NCBI RefSeq assembly: GCF_000010285.1 | Contig: NC_010617.1 | Location: forward strand, 868,001-932,000 | DNA from: Kocuria rhizophila DC2201 | Lineage (GTDB): Bacteria; Actinomycetota; Actinomycetes; Actinomycetales; Micrococcaceae | DNA: 64,000 bases | Direction: 5' to 3' | Shown here: piece after piece, positions 8,953 to 17,318 of the stretch | How positions within the stretch are numbered: position 1 is the first letter of the stretch | Layout of the letters: every line of letters begins with the position of its first letter | The notes under the pieces: generated by a model | Told to the model about the DNA's origin: nothing | The model's database searches: none | What the model saw: only the letters and a program-made list of their open reading frames with translations | Position numbers and translations under genes: made by a program

Positions 8953-9501
8953 TCAGTCCCTGACCCCGAACAGCCACGGCTCCGCACGGTCCGTGTGTGG
9001 GTCGTCGAAGTTCACGAACGTGCGCCCCTTGGCCTCCACGGCCTGGTACTCCTGCACCACTTCCAGGCTCAGCCGCTCGCGGTGCTCCACCTCGGCGATC
9101 ACGGCGGTGGCCCCGGAGCGGTCCGGGAGGGTGGCCGGGTAGGCCAGGGCGGCCACCAGGATGCTGGGGGCCTTCTCCCGGGCGGTGGCGCGCAGGGAGT
9201 CCAGGATCTCCTCGGGGGACAGGCCCTCGGGGTCCACGGAGTCGAGTTCGAACTCGCCGTCCTTGCGGCCCGTGATCAGGAACGCGGGGAACGCGCCGTA
9301 CTGCACGACCTGGTCCTCCACGACCGCCTGCACGTGGCTCAGCGCGGTGTCCACCGCCTCCACGGCCGCGTCCGAGACCCACTGGCGCCAGGCGTTGTCG
9401 TGGTCGGCCCGGGCGCGGGCGGCCTCCGCCTTCGTCATCCGGGACGTGCCCCGGGAAGGCGTGGAGCGGCGTCGTGAGGAGTGTGCGGAGGGCTGGGCCA
9501 C
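8953..9501 (-). CDS. conserved actinobacterial hypothetical protein
   Basis: 182 aa, no recognised family. The GTG at 9501 is preceded by GAAGGAGAT at proper spacing, which fixes the start. The first ~30 residues are a basic Ser/Arg-rich tail; the rest is a compact alpha/beta-like domain without TM helices or a signal peptide ('QYGAFPAFLITGRKDGEFEL' around 70-90). It lies head-to-head with gatC, sharing a 98-nt divergent promoter region; TACCCT (9548 to 9543) may be its -10. Real because of start signals, codon usage and lack of overlap. Function unknown. Confidence 0.6.
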   Translation of the reverse strand: MAQPSAHSSRRRSTPSRGTSRMTKAEAARARADHDNAWRQWVSDAAVEAVDTALSHVQAVVEDQVVQYGAFPAFLITGRKDGEFELDSVDPEGLSPEEILDSLRATAREKAPSILVAALAYPATLPDRSGATAVIAEVEHRERLSLEVVQEYQAVEAKGRTFVNFDDPHTDRAEPWLFGVRD

Positions 9502-9557
9502 GGAGGGGATCTCCTTCGGGGAGTGAGGGGTGTGCTCAGTCCAGGGTAGGCGCTCGC

Positions 9558-9594
9558 TAGACTGGATCGGAACCACTCACAGCAATCCCAGGAG
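9558..9594 (+). promoter_or_regulatory. gatCAB promoter -10 and ribosome site
   Basis: TAGACT at 9558-9563 is a good -10 hexamer, giving a leader of about 30 nt. AGGAG at 9590-9594 is the gatC ribosome site. A second ATG at 9596 is out of frame. Confidence 0.45.
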
Positions 9595-9599
9595 CATGC

Positions 9600-9896
9600 A
9601 TGTCTGCGATCGATCGCGAACAGGTGGCACATCTGGCGGAGCTGGCGCGGATCGAGATGACGGACGAGGAGCTGGCCCGGGTGGCCGGCGAGCTCGAGCT
9701 CATCGTCTCCTCCGTGGCCTCCGTCAGCCAGGCCGCCGGGCCCGACGTCCCCGCCACGAGCCACCCGCTGCCGCTGCAGAACGTCTTCCGCGAGGACGTG
9801 GTGGGCGAGATGCTCACCCAGGAGGAGGCCCTCCTCAACGCCCCGGACAGCCAGGACGGCAAGTTCCGTGTTCCCGCGATCCTGGACGGTGAGTGA
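9600..9896 (+). CDS. gatC: Asp-tRNA(Asn)/Glu-tRNA(Gln) amidotransferase subunit C
   Basis: 98 aa, the normal GatC length. N-terminal '[20 protein letters not shown]' is the family signature; the C-terminal part wraps around GatA in known structures. It is needed for correct folding and expression of GatA in the heterotrimer that transamidates misacylated tRNA. ATG at 9600 with AGGAG 5 nt upstream. First gene of gatCAB; its stop overlaps a GTG/ATG start cluster of gatA. Confidence 0.95.
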   Translation: MSAIDREQVAHLAELARIEMTDEELARVAGELELIVSSVASVSQAAGPDVPATSHPLPLQNVFREDVVGEMLTQEEALLNAPDSQDGKFRVPAILDGE

Positions 9897-9898
9897 GC

Positions 9899-11500
9899 AT
9901 GAGCGAGCAGATCATCGAACTCTCCGCCGCCGATCTCGCGGCGAAGGTGGCCTCCGGTGAGGTGTCCTCGGTGGAGGCCGTGCAGGCGCACCTGGACCAG
10001 ATCGACGCCACGGACGGCGCGGCACTGGACACCGAGGACCGTTCCCGCGGCACGGACGGGCTGAACGCCTTCCTGCACCGCAACACCGAAGAGGCGCTGC
10101 GCGTCGCCCGCGAGGTGGACGAGGCCCGCGCGAAGGGCGAGGAGCTTCCCGAGCTGGCCGGTGTGCCGGTCGCGGTCAAGGACCTCATCGTCACCAAGGG
10201 CCAGCCCACCACGGCGGCCTCCCGGATGCTCGAGGGCTTCATGAGCCCCTACGACGGCACCGTGACCCGCAAGCTGCGCGCGGCCCGGATGCCCATCCTG
10301 GGCAAGACCAACCTGGACGAGTTCGCCATGGGCTCCTCCACGGAGCACTCCGCGTTCGGACCCACCCGCAACCCGTGGGACCTGACCAAGATCCCCGGCG
10401 GCTCCGGGGGCGGCTCGGCTGCGGCGGTCTCCGCGTTCCAGGCCCCGCTGGCCCTGGGCACGGACACCGGCGGCTCCATCCGCCAGCCCGCCGCCGTGAC
10501 CGGCACCGTGGGCGTGAAGCCCACCTACGGCTCGGTCTCCCGCTACGGCGTGATCGCCATGGCGTCCTCGCTGGACCAGGTGGGCCCGTGCTCGCGCACG
10601 GTGCTCGACGCCGCCCTGCTGCACGAGGTCGTGGGCGGCCACGACCCCGCGGACTCCACCTCGCTGCCGGATCCCGTGGGCGGCTACGCGCAGGCCGCAC
10701 GGGCCGGTGCTGCGGACGGCGGGCTCAAGGGCCTGCGCGTGGGCGTGGTCAAGCAGCTCACGGGCGAGGGCTTCCAGGCCGGCGTGCAGCAGCGCTTCGA
10801 GGAGTCCCTCGAGCTGCTGCGCGGTGCCGGCGCGGAGATCGTGGAGGTGGAGACCCCCAACTTCCAGTACGCGCTGGGCGCCTACTACCTGATCATGTCC
10901 TCCGAGGTCTCCTCCAACCTGGCGAAGTACGACGGCGTCCGCTTCGGTCTGCGCGTCACGCCCGAGGGCACGCCGACCATCGAGAAGGTCATGGGTGCCT
11001 CGCGCGCCGCGGGCTTCGGGGACGAGGTCAAGCGCCGCATCATCCTGGGCACGTACGCGCTGTCCGCCGGGTACTACGACGCCTACTACGGCTCGGCCCA
11101 GCAGGTGCGCACCCTGGTGCAGCGCGACTTCGCGGCGGCGTTCGAGACGGCCGACGTCCTGATCTCGCCCACCGCCCCCACCACCGCGTTCGACATCGGC
11201 GGCGTGGACGAGTCCGCGGACCCCATGCGGATGTACCTCAACGACATCGCCACGATCCCCACCAACCTGGCCGGGATCCCCGCGATCTCGTTGCCCGGTG
11301 GGCTGGCACCGGAGGACGGGCTGCCCGTGGGCATCCAGTTCATGGCACCGGCCCGCGAGGACGCCCGCGTGTACCGCGCCGGTGCGGGGCTCGAGCGGCT
11401 GCTCGCCGAGCAGTGGGGCGGCCCGCTGTGGCAGCACCGCGGGGACGTGGCCGGGACCGTTCGTGACTTTGCGGCCACCGCCGCGCAGGGAGGCAAGTGA
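9899..11500 (+). CDS. gatA: Asp/Glu-tRNA amidotransferase subunit A (amidase)
   Basis: 533 aa. This subunit hydrolyses glutamine to release ammonia for tRNA-bound Asp or Glu. The amidase signature is intact: catalytic Lys in '[11 protein letters not shown]', and the Ser-rich stretch '[11 protein letters not shown]' followed by '[11 protein letters not shown]', providing the Ser-cisSer-Lys triad. ATG at 9899 has GGTGAG 5 nt upstream; a GTG at 9893 overlapping the gatC stop is possible and would add two residues. Some 25 residues longer than many GatA owing to an acidic loop near residue 40. Translationally coupled to gatB. Confidence 0.95.
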   Translation: MSEQIIELSAADLAAKVASGEVSSVEAVQAHLDQIDATDGAALDTEDRSRGTDGLNAFLHRNTEEALRVAREVDEARAKGEELPELAGVPVAVKDLIVTKGQPTTAASRMLEGFMSPYDGTVTRKLRAARMPILGKTNLDEFAMGSSTEHSAFGPTRNPWDLTKIPGGSGGGSAAAVSAFQAPLALGTDTGGSIRQPAAVTGTVGVKPTYGSVSRYGVIAMASSLDQVGPCSRTVLDAALLHEVVGGHDPADSTSLPDPVGGYAQAARAGAADGGLKGLRVGVVKQLTGEGFQAGVQQRFEESLELLRGAGAEIVEVETPNFQYALGAYYLIMSSEVSSNLAKYDGVRFGLRVTPEGTPTIEKVMGASRAAGFGDEVKRRIILGTYALSAGYYDAYYGSAQQVRTLVQRDFAAAFETADVLISPTAPTTAFDIGGVDESADPMRMYLNDIATIPTNLAGIPAISLPGGLAPEDGLPVGIQFMAPAREDARVYRAGAGLERLLAEQWGGPLWQHRGDVAGTVRDFAATAAQGGK

Positions 11501-13005
11501 TGAGCCAGGACGTGCTGTCCTTCGAGGAGGCCCTCGAGCGCTTCGACCCCGTGCTGGGGTTCGAGGTGCACGTGGAGCTGAACACGAGGACCAAGATGTT
11601 CGACGCCGCCCCCAACGTGTTCGGGGACGAGCCCAACACCAACACCACCCCGGTGTCCCTGGGGCTGCCCGGTGTGCTGCCCGTGGTCAACGGCAAGGCC
11701 GTGGAGTCCGCGATCAAGCTGGGCCTCGCGCTGAACTGCTCGATCGCCGAGAAGTGCCACTTCGCCCGCAAGAACTACTTCTACCCGGACACGCCCAAGA
11801 ACTTCCAGACCTCCCAGTTCGACGAGCCCATCGCGTACGAGGGCTACCTGGACCTGGAGCTGGAGGACGGCACGGAGTTCCGGGTGGAGATCGAGCGCGC
11901 CCACATGGAGGAGGACGCCGGGAAGCTGACGCACATGGGCGGTGACGCCGGGCGCATCCAGAACGCCCAGTACTCCCTGGTGGACTACAACCGTGCGGGT
12001 GTGCCGCTGATCGAGATCGTCACCAAGCCCATCGAGGGTGCGGGGGAGCGGGCGCCGGAGCTGGCCCGCGCCTACGTGGCCGCCATACGGGAGATCGTGA
12101 AGAACCTCGGCATCTCGGACGCCCGCATGGAGCGCGGCAACGTGCGCTGCGACGCGAACGTGTCCCTGATGCCCAAGGGCGCCACGGAATTCGGCACGCG
12201 CTCCGAGACCAAGAACGTGAACTCGCTGCGCGCCGTGGAGCGCACCGTGCGCTACGAGATCCAGCGCCACGCCGCGGTGCTCTCCGCCGGGGAGAAGGTC
12301 ACGCAGGAGACCCGCTTCTGGCACGAGGACACCCGCTCCACCACCGCGGGCCGTCCCAAGTCGGACGCGGACGACTACCGCTACTTCCCCGAACCGGACC
12401 TCGTGCCCGTGGTGACCACCGCGGAGTGGATCGAGGAGATCCGGGCCACGCTGCCCGAGCCGCCCGCCGAGCGCCGCAAGCGGCTCAAGGCGGACTGGGG
12501 CTACTCGGACGAGGAGTTCCGGGACGTGGTGAACGCGGGCGTGCTGGACCAGATCGAGCAGACCATCGCGGCGGGTGCCACCGCGGCGGTGGCCCGCAAG
12601 TGGTGGATGGGCGAGATTGCCCGCCTGGCCAAGCAGCGCGAGGTGGAGATCGCCGAGCTGCCCGTGACCCCCGCCCACGTGGTGGAACTGGACGGTCTGA
12701 TCTCCGAGGGCAAGATCAACGACAAGCTGGCCAAGAAGGTCCTCGGCTTCGTGGTCGAGGGCGAGGGCACCCCCGCGGAGGTCGTGGAGGCCCGCGGCCT
12801 CGCGGTCGTCTCCGACGACGGCGCCCTGTCCACCGCGGTGGACGACGCCATGGCCCAGATGCCGGACGTCGTGGAGAAGATCAAGGGCGGCAAGGTGCAG
12901 GCCGTGGGTGCCCTGATCGGACCCGTCATGAAGGCCACGCGCGGTCAGGCGGACGCCGGTCGCGTGCGCCAGATCATCCTGGAGAAGCTCGGCGTGCAGG
13001 GCTGA
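11500..13005 (+). CDS. gatB: Asp/Glu-tRNA amidotransferase subunit B
   Basis: 501 aa. The catalytic GatB_N domain binds the misacylated tRNA acceptor end, activates the side-chain carboxylate with ATP and receives ammonia. 'LGFEVHVELNTRTKMF' near residue 15, 'GLPGVLPVVN' and 'ERGNVRCDANVS' are family motifs; the C-terminal Yqey-like tail domain contacts tRNA. ATG at 11500 overlaps the gatA stop (ATGA) and has GGGAGG 6 nt upstream. Full length. With gatC and gatA it implies the indirect route to Gln-tRNA and/or Asn-tRNA. Confidence 0.95.
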   Translation: MSQDVLSFEEALERFDPVLGFEVHVELNTRTKMFDAAPNVFGDEPNTNTTPVSLGLPGVLPVVNGKAVESAIKLGLALNCSIAEKCHFARKNYFYPDTPKNFQTSQFDEPIAYEGYLDLELEDGTEFRVEIERAHMEEDAGKLTHMGGDAGRIQNAQYSLVDYNRAGVPLIEIVTKPIEGAGERAPELARAYVAAIREIVKNLGISDARMERGNVRCDANVSLMPKGATEFGTRSETKNVNSLRAVERTVRYEIQRHAAVLSAGEKVTQETRFWHEDTRSTTAGRPKSDADDYRYFPEPDLVPVVTTAEWIEEIRATLPEPPAERRKRLKADWGYSDEEFRDVVNAGVLDQIEQTIAAGATAAVARKWWMGEIARLAKQREVEIAELPVTPAHVVELDGLISEGKINDKLAKKVLGFVVEGEGTPAEVVEARGLAVVSDDGALSTAVDDAMAQMPDVVEKIKGGKVQAVGALIGPVMKATRGQADAGRVRQIILEKLGVQG

Positions 13006-13029
13006 CGCCCTCGCGCTCCTGTCGGCAAC

Positions 13030-13059
13030 GGCCCGGCTCCCCGCACAGGGAGCCGGGCC
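13030..13059 (+). terminator. gatCAB terminator hairpin
   Basis: Perfect 12-bp GC-rich stem (13030-13041 with 13048-13059), 6-nt loop, 25 nt after the gatB stop. No T-run, as is usual in very GC-rich actinobacteria. Confidence 0.7.
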
Positions 13060-13312
13060 GGTCCGGTTCCACGAGCGTTACACCTGCCCAGCCGGCCGGC
13101 CGGGCAGGTGAGCCGCGCCAGTGGTGTGCAGTGCTCGGAGGCGGGCCCAGGGACGCGCCCCTCCTGTCGGCCGGCTGGGCAAGGCGCCCCCGCTCGGAGG
13201 CGGACCCATGGACGCGCCACCACCGGACCCGTGGGCGCGGGCGGGGCCGGAAAAGCGCCCGGGCGCCCGCAGGGGTCCAGGGTGCCCGAGCGGGTTCAGG
13301 GGTGCCCGGGGG
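13060..13312. repeat. repeat-bearing intergenic DNA between gatB and the CapA-like gene
   Basis: No gene is supported here. A 9-bp inverted repeat (13081-13089 with 13102-13110) forms a hairpin. A 27-nt direct repeat occurs at 13133-13159 and 13192-13218 with two mismatches and 59 nt between copy starts. A GCCGGCCGG-like element also recurs in both halves. It resembles a short duplication rather than an insertion element. Confidence 0.55.
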
Positions 13313-14617
13313 TCAGCCCGCGCGGTCCTCGCTGAGCTTCCACTCGTGCAGCCCGTGCTCCCGGGCGGAGCCGGTGGAGACGATGCCCGCGATGCGCTCG
13401 CGGATCGCGCGGTCCTCGGCTTGCGAGCGGCACACGCCCGCGGGGGCGTCCGACGCCACGGGGCACCACGCGTAGTCCCCGCCCCGGGTGTTGGAGCTCG
13501 GGGCCCACGCGAGGTCGCTCACGCGCCACGTCCCGTCCCCGCCGCGGGCGAACTGGAACCGGGCCAGCATCCCCTGGTTGTTGCTCTCGTTCACGGGCGG
13601 GGCCGTCTCGGTCACGTTGTTGCCCACCCCGTAGACGATCCACGTGCCGTGGTGGTTCTCCACCGGCTGCACGCTGTGGGAACCGTGGCCGTACACGGCG
13701 TCGAAGGCCCCGGAGTCCGCGAGCGCGTGCGCGGTGCGCTGCTGGTACTCGTCCGCGGTGTCCGTGTACTCGATGATCGAGTGCATGGCGGCCACCACCA
13801 CGTCCGCGCCCTGCTCGCGGGCCCTGCGCGCCTGCGCCACCGCGTGGTCCACGTCCGCCCGTGCGGTGTCCTCGCCGATCCGCGGGTCCGCGCCGTCCCG
13901 CAGACGGTCGATGCGCCACGGGGTGTCCTGGGACTTCTCGTTGAGGCTGTTGGTGCCCGTGACCACCGCCAGCCGGCCGGTGGGCGTGTCCACGATCATG
14001 GGCTGCTCGGCGTCCCGCTCGCTCGCGTAGCTGCCCGTGTGCTGCAGCCCCGCGGCGTCCATGGTGGAGATGGTGCGCTCCACGCCCTCGACACCCTGGT
14101 CCACCGCGTGGTTGCTCGCGGACGTGCAGGCGTCGTAGCCGGCGTCCTTCGCGGCCCGCAGGATCTCCGGGGGCACGTTGAACTCCGGGTAGGCCGTGTA
14201 CGGACCGCCGGCCCGGGCCACGGGCGTCTCCGCCTGGCACACCGCCACGTCCGCGTTCGCGAGGTAGGGCCTCTGGTGCGCGAACAGGGGAGCGAAGTCG
14301 AAGTTCGCGCCGTCGTGCGTGGCGGGGTCCACCGCGAAACGGCTCCACAGCCCCTCGTGCAGCAGCAGGTCCCCGGAGACCGCGAGGCTCATGCACGTGT
14401 CCTCCGGGCACTCGGGCGCCTTCCCCGGTCCGCTCGGGTGCGTGGCCCCGCCCTGCGCGGACGACGACGCCGCCCCGCCGGCTTCTCCGCTCGCCGCCGG
14501 GGTGCCGGGGCTCTCGGAGGGCGAGGAGCAGCCCGCGAGCACGAGCAGCGCAGCGGCCCCCAGCGCCAGTGACGTGCGCGCGGCGGATGCGGAGCGGTGG
14601 CGGGTACTCGTCAGCAT
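13313..14617 (-). CDS. CapA-family (poly-gamma-glutamate capsule type) lipoprotein
   Basis: 434 aa. Lipoprotein signal with lipobox L-A-G-C, Cys30, then a Ser/Pro/Ala-rich linker to about residue 70. The remainder is the PGA_cap calcineurin-like metallophosphatase fold: 'MSLAVSGDLLLHEGLW', 'NADVAVCQAETPV', 'ASNHAVDQGVEGV', 'VYGHGSHSVQPVE', which supply the Asp, Asn and His metal ligands. The family is named for capsule biosynthesis, but lone copies without capBC, as here, have no established substrate; surface phosphoesterase is a fair description. TAGCAT (14629 to 14624) ends 7 nt before the ATG, so it is probably leaderless. Confidence 0.85.
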   Translation of the reverse strand: MLTSTRHRSASAARTSLALGAAALLVLAGCSSPSESPGTPAASGEAGGAASSSAQGGATHPSGPGKAPECPEDTCMSLAVSGDLLLHEGLWSRFAVDPATHDGANFDFAPLFAHQRPYLANADVAVCQAETPVARAGGPYTAYPEFNVPPEILRAAKDAGYDACTSASNHAVDQGVEGVERTISTMDAAGLQHTGSYASERDAEQPMIVDTPTGRLAVVTGTNSLNEKSQDTPWRIDRLRDGADPRIGEDTARADVDHAVAQARRAREQGADVVVAAMHSIIEYTDTADEYQQRTAHALADSGAFDAVYGHGSHSVQPVENHHGTWIVYGVGNNVTETAPPVNESNNQGMLARFQFARGGDGTWRVSDLAWAPSSNTRGGDYAWCPVASDAPAGVCRSQAEDRAIRERIAGIVSTGSAREHGLHEWKLSEDRAG

Positions 14618-14661
14618 CCTGCGATGCTATCGCGAACGCACGTGACGAGCACCACGCCCAT

Positions 14662-14686
14662 TTAGGTCAGAAAAATCTGACCAAAT
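14662..14686. promoter_or_regulatory. palindromic operator-like element
   Basis: An AT-rich inverted repeat, TTAGGTCAG then five A/T bases then CTGACCAAA-like half, lies between the divergent CapA-like and DUF2470-like genes. Its low G+C stands out. It could be an operator or a variant iron box; it is not positioned to terminate either gene. Confidence 0.4.
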
Positions 14687-14717
14687 TGCTCGTTTCGGCT
14701 TCCGTTCGGGCCCCGGC

Positions 14718-14736
14718 GGAGGTTAGGCTTTCCTAA
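14718..14736 (+). promoter_or_regulatory. DtxR/IdeR-type iron box
   Basis: The 19-mer GGAGGTTAGGCTTTCCTAA matches the DtxR/IdeR consensus (TWAGGTWAGSCTWACCTWA) at about 15 of 19 positions, with TTAGG and CCTAA arms intact. It sits 30-48 nt before the GTG at 14766, where binding would block transcription when iron is plentiful. Confidence 0.6.
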
Positions 14737-14765
14737 GTTTCGAAGTCGAGGAGAGCGGGGCGGTC

Positions 14766-15608
14766 GTGGGTCCAAGCAACAGCGGGGCACGGACGGGGGT
14801 GCGGGAGCGTGCTGTCTCCCTCGCCCACCGGATGCTCTCGGGTGCCGGTGAGGCCCAGGTGGTGGCGTACCGCGTACCGGGCCAGCCCGTGCTGGACTCG
14901 GTGGCGCACGGCCTCACCCGCAACGGGGAACTGGTCCTCGCGGCCACCGTGGACCCGCAGGAGATGGATCCCGCGGTGCTCGTCACCGGCGAGCCGGTGG
15001 AGGTCCGCATGGACGTCACCAAGGTGGCCCCGGAGCCTGACGTGCGCATCGTGGCGGCGAGCGCGCACCTGCTCGCGCGGCTGGAGTGGCTGGACCCGCT
15101 GGACGCGGAGCTGCTCCTGGGCACGGGGGAGATCCCCGAGCTCGTGGCGGCCGTGGCCGGGGCCCCGAACGGGCGGCTGGCCGTGCTCGAGGCCGAGCGC
15201 GTGGTGCTCCACGACGGGTCCGGGGTCACGCCGGTGGAGCACCGGGAACTGGTGGTGCACCACGGCACGGTCGGGGCCGCACCGGGTGACGCGTGCCGCG
15301 AGGTGGAGTCCACGGGTCTGGACGCCGCCATGGACGTGGACCGCGTGGACCTGGCGGGTCTGTGCGATGCCGCTGAGAACGGCTGGATCCCCGCGCACCT
15401 GCTCACGCAGAAGCCGTCCACGGGTGGCTGCGCCCACACGGTGGAGCGGGACTTCATCGTGGACGTGGACCTCACCGGGATCACCGTGCTGCGCCACGGC
15501 GCACGGGTGACCAGTGTCTACTTCGTGCCGTTCGAGCGGGGGCGCACGTCCCCGGAGGGGCTCACGGCGAGTGTGTCCACCCTGCTCGGGGCGGGTGTGG
15601 CCGCCTGA
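14766..15608 (+). CDS. DUF2470-like protein, putative iron-regulated heme-utilisation/flavin-oxidoreductase-like
   Basis: 280 aa, no signal peptide or TM helix. The N-terminal part ('AVSLAHRMLSGAGEAQVVAY' to about residue 130) looks like a split-barrel; the C-terminal part (about 185-275) resembles the DUF2470 domain seen at the end of HugZ-type heme-degrading proteins. I assign this by overall pattern, not by a diagnostic motif. A DtxR/IdeR-like box in its promoter suggests induction under iron starvation, which suits heme iron release. GTG at 14766 with GAGGAGAG 10 nt upstream. Alternatives: an iron-regulated protein of unrelated function. Confidence 0.55.
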   Translation: MGPSNSGARTGVRERAVSLAHRMLSGAGEAQVVAYRVPGQPVLDSVAHGLTRNGELVLAATVDPQEMDPAVLVTGEPVEVRMDVTKVAPEPDVRIVAASAHLLARLEWLDPLDAELLLGTGEIPELVAAVAGAPNGRLAVLEAERVVLHDGSGVTPVEHRELVVHHGTVGAAPGDACREVESTGLDAAMDVDRVDLAGLCDAAENGWIPAHLLTQKPSTGGCAHTVERDFIVDVDLTGITVLRHGARVTSVYFVPFERGRTSPEGLTASVSTLLGAGVAA

Positions 15609-15636
15609 GTCCGGTGTCCACCGGGCAGCAGGGGGA

Positions 15637-15680
15637 ATGACGAAAGACCGTGGATCGGCAGATCCGCGGTCTTTCGTCAT
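15637..15680. terminator. bidirectional terminator with 20-bp stem
   Basis: Stem 15637-15656 pairs with 15661-15680 over 20 bp with one G-T pair and a 4-nt loop. It lies between two convergent genes, with A-rich and T-rich segments inside the arms, so it should stop transcription both ways. Confidence 0.8.
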
Positions 15681-15730
15681 GGGTGAGGTCCTGGGACCGG
15701 GGGCGCCGGAGTGCTCCGGCGCAGAACGGC

Positions 15731-16009
15731 CTACTCGGCCTCGTAGCTGCTGCAGTTGGCGTCCGCGGTGACCTCGATGGAGGAGGCGGTGCACAGCAGG
15801 TCCTTGTTGTGTGCGCACTCGAGGCGCTGGCACGCACCCACCTGGCCGTGGGCCGTGGGCAGCCCGCCGCGGGCGTCGAGGGAGATGAACGTGGTGCAGG
15901 ACGCGGTGGCGCCCTGGCCGCCCACCGTGATGGCGGGCGCGGTGCAGCCGTTGTCGTTGAAGGCGCAGCCGGTGGCGGTGCAGGCGGAAACAGCGGTGAG
16001 AGTGGCCAT
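15731..16009 (-). CDS. small cysteine-rich protein with two DUF1540 repeats
   Basis: 92 aa with two cysteine motifs: repeat 1 at about residues 8-40 (C-x3/4-C-x5-C, then 'APAITVGG', then C) and repeat 2 at about 59-88 (C-x4-C-x7-C, then 'ASSIEVTADANC'). This is the DUF1540 arrangement, thought to bind a metal; function unknown. ATG at 16009 follows AGGAGA. Two DtxR/IdeR-like boxes upstream suggest iron control, in line with the convergent neighbour. No signal peptide, so cytosolic. Confidence 0.75.
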   Translation of the reverse strand: MATLTAVSACTATGCAFNDNGCTAPAITVGGQGATASCTTFISLDARGGLPTAHGQVGACQRLECAHNKDLLCTASSIEVTADANCSSYEAE

Positions 16010-16087
16010 GATCTTCTCCTGTGACTCGAGGGGTGCTCGTACTGTCGGTCGTGTTGAAAAGAACACTAAAGGCAGTTTTGATCGTTG

Positions 16088-16106
16088 GCTAGTAAGTTTT
16101 ACCTTA
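16088..16106 (-). promoter_or_regulatory. candidate DtxR/IdeR box 1 upstream of the DUF1540 gene
   Basis: On the minus strand the site begins TAAGGTAAAACTTAC, with a perfect TAAGGTAA left half; about 13 of 19 consensus positions match. It lies in an AT-rich patch about 80 nt upstream of the start. Confidence 0.4.
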
Positions 16107-16127
16107 CGGCACGGCATTTTTTTCTAA

Positions 16128-16147
16128 TCCCGGTAAGGCATGCCTCA
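16128..16147 (-). promoter_or_regulatory. candidate DtxR/IdeR box 2 upstream of the DUF1540 gene
   Basis: TAAGG-CATG-CCTCA on the plus strand matches the inner 14 positions of the DtxR/IdeR consensus at about 11. It is spaced about 40 nt from box 1, as in tandem iron-box promoters. Confidence 0.35.
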
Positions 16148-16173
16148 GTAAAGGAAGTGGCCGCTTGCGCTAT

Positions 16174-16195
16174 TAGGAAAACAATTCTTTTCCTA
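16174..16195 (-). terminator. AT-rich inverted repeat after azlD
   Basis: TAGGAAAA at 16174-16181 pairs with TTTTCCTA at 16188-16195. It starts just after the azlD stop and may end the azlCD transcript; the low-GC arms make it a weak hairpin, and an operator role is possible. Confidence 0.4.
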
Positions 16196-16196
16196 T

Positions 16197-16520
16197 TCAG
16201 CCCAGCGCCAGCCCGCTCAGGGAGTAAGCCGCGAAGCCCGCGAGGAAGCCCAGCAGGAAGTTCCTGGACCCCAGGTTCACCAGCACGGCCACGACCGCGG
16301 CGAGGACGAGCCGGCTCAGCTGCACCCCGGAGTCCGCCTCCAGCAGCGTGTAGGCCACGAGGATCAGCATGAGTCCGGCAGGCAGCAGCGTGGAGAGTTC
16401 CCGGAGGTCCTCGCGGTCCCGGTAGCGGTGGGCCACCTGCATGGGGAGGGAGCGCAGGGCGAACGTCACGGCGGCGCACACGAGCAGGGCGGCGATCACG
16501 TCACGCCCCGCTCTCGGCAC
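16197..16520 (-). CDS. azlD: AzlD-family branched-chain amino acid exporter small subunit
   Basis: 107 aa, four hydrophobic helices, matching AzlD/BrnE small subunits. It pairs with the AzlC-like protein to export branched-chain amino acids. The motif 'ALRSLPMQV' near residues 21-29 is typical. The gene overlaps azlC: GTG at 16520 would overlap by 20 nt; GTG at 16499, just past the azlC stop, is an alternative giving 100 aa. No strong ribosome site is visible for either. Confidence 0.8.
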   Translation of the reverse strand: MPRAGRDVIAALLVCAAVTFALRSLPMQVAHRYRDREDLRELSTLLPAGLMLILVAYTLLEADSGVQLSRLVLAAVVAVLVNLGSRNFLLGFLAGFAAYSLSGLALG

Positions 16521-17211
16521 CGCGCGGCGTCGTGCCCCGGCGCGGATGCCGCACCATCAGGACGCACAGTACGGCGTAGCAGAGCATGGCGCTCAGCAGA
16601 AAGATGCTGCGCGGCAGCAGCAGGCCCACGCCGATGGAGAACAGGGCGGCCGCGAGGATCTTGACCCGCTGGGTCGCGGCGGTGATGGCACCCACGAAGA
16701 GCAGGGCGAACAGGCCGGTGAGGGCGAAGTCGAATCCGTCGAAGGACTCCGGGACGAGACCGCCGGCGAGGGCGCCCACGGCCGCGCCGAGCACCCAGTA
16801 GAAGTGTGAGACCCCCTGGACCAGCAGCAGCTGGTGCTGGGTGGTGGGGTGCACCCCGCTGTTGATCAGGGCGTAGGCCTCGTCCGTGAGCGCGTAGGGC
16901 CCGTAGAACTTCGCGAACGGGGAGCGCAGCAGGTGCGTGGGGTAGGAGAAGCCGTAGAACACGTGGCGCGCGTTGACCAGCAGGGTGGTCACGGCGATCT
17001 GCGCCAATCCGGCCCCGGCGGCCACGAGCCCCACGAGCAGGAACTCGATGGACCCGGCGAAGACCACCAGGGCGGTCAGCGGAGCGAGGTAGGGCGCGAA
17101 GCCCAGGGACACCGAGTACGCGCCGAAGGCCATTCCCAGGGGCAGGTACCCCATGGCCACGGGCACGGTGGCTCGCAGGGCCCAGCCCAGGGTGCCCTTC
17201 TGCGTGCTCAT
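16501..17211 (-). CDS. azlC: AzlC-family branched-chain amino acid exporter large subunit
   Basis: 236 aa with about seven TM helices; 'PVAMGYLPLGMAFG' (about 16-29) and 'TLLVNARHVFYGFSY' (about 74-88) are AzlC/BrnF/YgaZ signatures. Expected to sit in the cytoplasmic membrane and export leucine, isoleucine, valine or methionine with AzlD. ATG at 17211 has a GAGGAGC-type site just upstream on the minus strand. The last ~20 residues are a polar tail. It diverges from the S9 peptidase gene; no Lrp-type regulator is adjacent. Confidence 0.82.
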   Translation of the reverse strand: MSTQKGTLGWALRATVPVAMGYLPLGMAFGAYSVSLGFAPYLAPLTALVVFAGSIEFLLVGLVAAGAGLAQIAVTTLLVNARHVFYGFSYPTHLLRSPFAKFYGPYALTDEAYALINSGVHPTTQHQLLLVQGVSHFYWVLGAAVGALAGGLVPESFDGFDFALTGLFALLFVGAITAATQRVKILAAALFSIGVGLLLPRSIFLLSAMLCYAVLCVLMVRHPRRGTTPRGAESGA

Positions 17212-17318
17212 GCCGCGCGCTCCTCGCTGCTCGGTGGTGGGGATCCTGGGTCACGGTAGCGCGGTGGGCGGGCCCGCGAGGACCGCGGGCGGGTGCGGCC
17301 GTCTGTAATGTACGACAC

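Noticed and set aside
13133-13218. Insertion sequence or CRISPR repeat
   Set aside because: Only two imperfect copies, no transposase, no terminal inverted repeats and no regular spacers.
16010-16117. N-terminal extension of the DUF1540 gene back to 16117
   Set aside because: The upstream frame is AT-rich with no ribosome site, while AGGAGA directly precedes the ATG at 16009; the added region holds the promoter and one iron box lies nearby.
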